From the NCBI RefSeq assembly GCF_000772105.1, contig NZ_CP009354.1, positions 1,736,001 through 1,800,000 on the forward strand: a stretch of DNA of 64,000 nt. Direction: 5' to 3'. Of the stretch, positions 62,744-64,000 are shown one piece after another (position 1 is the stretch's first letter; every line of letters starts with the position of its first letter). Source of the DNA: Vibrio tubiashii ATCC 19109. Lineage in GTDB: Bacteria; Pseudomonadota; Gammaproteobacteria; Enterobacterales; Vibrionaceae. Below the pieces are notes generated by a model, which saw only the letters and a list, made by a program, of their open reading frames with translations, had not been told where the DNA came from and searched no databases. The position numbers and the translations under genes are program-made.

Positions 62744-64000
62744 TTACTCTTCAGTATCATCGCTTTCGCTTGGTGCTTCTGATGATTCCGCGGCTTGAGC
62801 TACTTCGCCCTCAGCTGCCTCTTCACCTTCAGCAAGTTCCGCTTCTTCTACCTCATCGATACGTTGTAGACCCACAACGTTTTCGTCTTCAGCAGTACGG
62901 ATTAGCGTGACACCTTGAGTATTTCGGCCAACTTGGCTAACTTCAGCAACGCGTGTGCGAACTAGAGTACCAGCGTCGGTGATCATCATCATCTCGTCGC
63001 CTTCTTCTACTTGTACCGCACCAACTACAGGGCCATTTCGCTCAGACACTTTGATAGACACAACGCCTTGAGTCGCTCGGCCTTTAGTTGGGTATTCTGC
63101 AAGCTCAGTACGCTTACCGTAACCATTTTGCGTCACTGTTAGGATGTCACCTTCATTTGAAGGAACAATCAGTGAAACAACTTGATCATCTTCGGCTAGC
63201 TTCATACCGCGTACACCTGCCGCTGTACGACCCATTGCACGCACTTTATCTTCTGCAAAGCGAACCACTTTACCCGCTTTAGAGAACAGCATGATGTCGC
63301 TGTCACCATTAGTGATGTCGACACCAATTAGCGAGTCATCGTCACGTAGGTTCACAGCAATCAGACCGTTAGCACGTACGTTAGCAAATTGGTTCAGTGG
63401 CGTTTTCTTAACGGTACCATCGCCTGTCGCCATGAAGATGAATTTATCTTCAGAAAACTCGTCAACAGGTAGAATCGCTGTGATACGCTCACCTTCTTCT
63501 AGTGGAAGAATGTTAACGATTGGCTTACCACGAGCGGTACGGCTTGCTTGCGGTAGTTGGTAAACTTTCAGACGGTAAGTCTTACCACGAGTAGAGAAAC
63601 ATAAGATGTTGTCGTGGGTATTCGCCACTAGAAGACGTTCGATGTAGTCTTCATCTTTCATCTTAGTTGCGCTCTTACCTTTACCACCACGACGCTGAGC
63701 TTCGTAGTCGCTTAGGATTTGGTACTTAACGTAACCTTCGTGAGATAGCGTAACAACAACATCTTCACGGGCAATCAGCTCTTCCATGTCGATGTCGTGG
63801 CTTGCCGCTGTAATCTCTGTACGACGTGCGTCACCGAAGCCATCACGTACCGCTTCTAGTTCTTCACGAATCACTTCCATCAAACGCTCAGTGCTTGCAA
63901 GAATGTGCATTAGCTCAGCGATCTCATCTAGAAGTGCTTTGTACTCGTCTAGAATCTTCTCATGCTCTAGACCCGTTAGGCGGTGTAGACGAAGCTCTAG
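62744..64000 (-). CDS. gyrA: DNA gyrase subunit A (3' part; 5' end outside window)
   Basis: C-terminal 418 residues of GyrA; the frame is open to the window edge and reads [20 protein letters not shown] before the first internal Met. The GyrA box (QRRGGKG) is present, followed by the six-bladed beta-pinwheel that wraps DNA ([68 protein letters not shown]), then an acidic tail ([15 protein letters not shown]...DDTEE). The quinolone-resistance region lies outside the window. Confidence 0.97.
   Translation of the reverse strand, partial: LELRLHRLTGLEHEKILDEYKALLDEIAELMHILASTERLMEVIREELEAVRDGFGDARRTEITAASHDIDMEELIAREDVVVTLSHEGYVKYQILSDYEAQRRGGKGKSATKMKDEDYIERLLVANTHDNILCFSTRGKTYRLKVYQLPQASRTARGKPIVNILPLEEGERITAILPVDEFSEDKFIFMATGDGTVKKTPLNQFANVRANGLIAVNLRDDDSLIGVDITNGDSDIMLFSKAGKVVRFAEDKVRAMGRTAAGVRGMKLAEDDQVVSLIVPSNEGDILTVTQNGYGKRTELAEYPTKGRATQGVVSIKVSERNGPVVGAVQVEEGDEMMMITDAGTLVRTRVAEVSQVGRNTQGVTLIRTAEDENVVGLQRIDEVEEAELAEGEEAAEGEVAQAAESSEAPSESDDTEE

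Noticed and set aside
1..64000. CRISPR array, prophage, integron or toxin-antitoxin pair
   Set aside because: No regularly spaced repeats, integrase, attC-like sites or typical toxin-antitoxin gene pairs were seen; the NYN protein has no partner.

Overview
The window looks like part of the larger chromosome of a Vibrio species. The clearest signs are the 3' half of a syp-type polysaccharide locus, the TonB-ExbD-ExbB-TtpC-DUF3450 cluster, a long PurC, a DUF2986 protein, a ToxR-like membrane regulator with a small membrane partner, and gyrA at the right edge. Base composition is moderate and even. There are no phage genes, integrase or CRISPR array. The one clear mobile element is a 269-bp MITE-like repeat. 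All names come from reading motifs and gene order; no database search was run.

Layout. 1-6.1 kb: the end of a polysaccharide operon with the order acyltransferase, glycosyltransferase, Wzz-like protein, glycosyltransferase, glycosyltransferase, sugar transferase. This matches sypM to sypR of Vibrio fischeri, and a sigma-54 promoter precedes sypP. 6.2-6.5 kb: two identical tRNA-Val(GAC) genes. 6.8-12.5 kb: a heptosyltransferase-family protein, a PepSY-like/response regulator/histidine kinase operon, a small ORF, and a ToxR-like regulator overlapping a small membrane partner. 12.6-18.8 kb: tryptophanase, a VirK/YbjX-family protein, an RstAB-like two-component pair and an aromatic amino acid permease. 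18.9-24.5 kb: an IbrA/IbrB-like (YbdN/YbdM-like) PAPS-reductase-fold and ParB-fold pair, a candidate structured RNA, small proteins, a hydrolase, a double-HTH protein and an NYN-domain protein.

24.6-32.1 kb: nitrite assimilation (nirB, nirD, a nirC-type channel and a siroheme methyltransferase) behind a promoter with FNR and NarL/NarP sites spaced as in E. coli nirB, followed by a cysteine-cluster protein translationally coupled to a chemoreceptor. 32.7-39.1 kb: a diguanylate cyclase, a DUF2726 protein, two periplasmic solute-binding-like proteins, a DcuS/DcuR-type two-component system, and a small gene with a CRP-type promoter. 39.1-48.5 kb: an iron-uptake block consisting of a TonB2-type energising complex, a siderophore receptor (each with a Fur-like box), and a CpxAR-like two-component pair.

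48.6-54.7 kb: an MBL-fold hydrolase, an LDH-family dehydrogenase with an unusual specificity residue, the MITE ending inside the stop codon of an EamA transporter, a glycerophosphodiesterase, sulA with a LexA box, and purC with a PurR box. 55-64 kb: a secreted B3-like metallo-hydrolase, an EF-hand protein, a LysR regulator, the glycyl-radical pair yjjI/yjjW, a Cache chemoreceptor, a small membrane protein and the 3' part of gyrA.

The most novel-looking items are the ToxR-like/partner pair, the PAPS-reductase/ParB pair, the cysteine-cluster/chemoreceptor pair, the foldback element at the EamA stop codon and the structured RNA near 21.1 kb.
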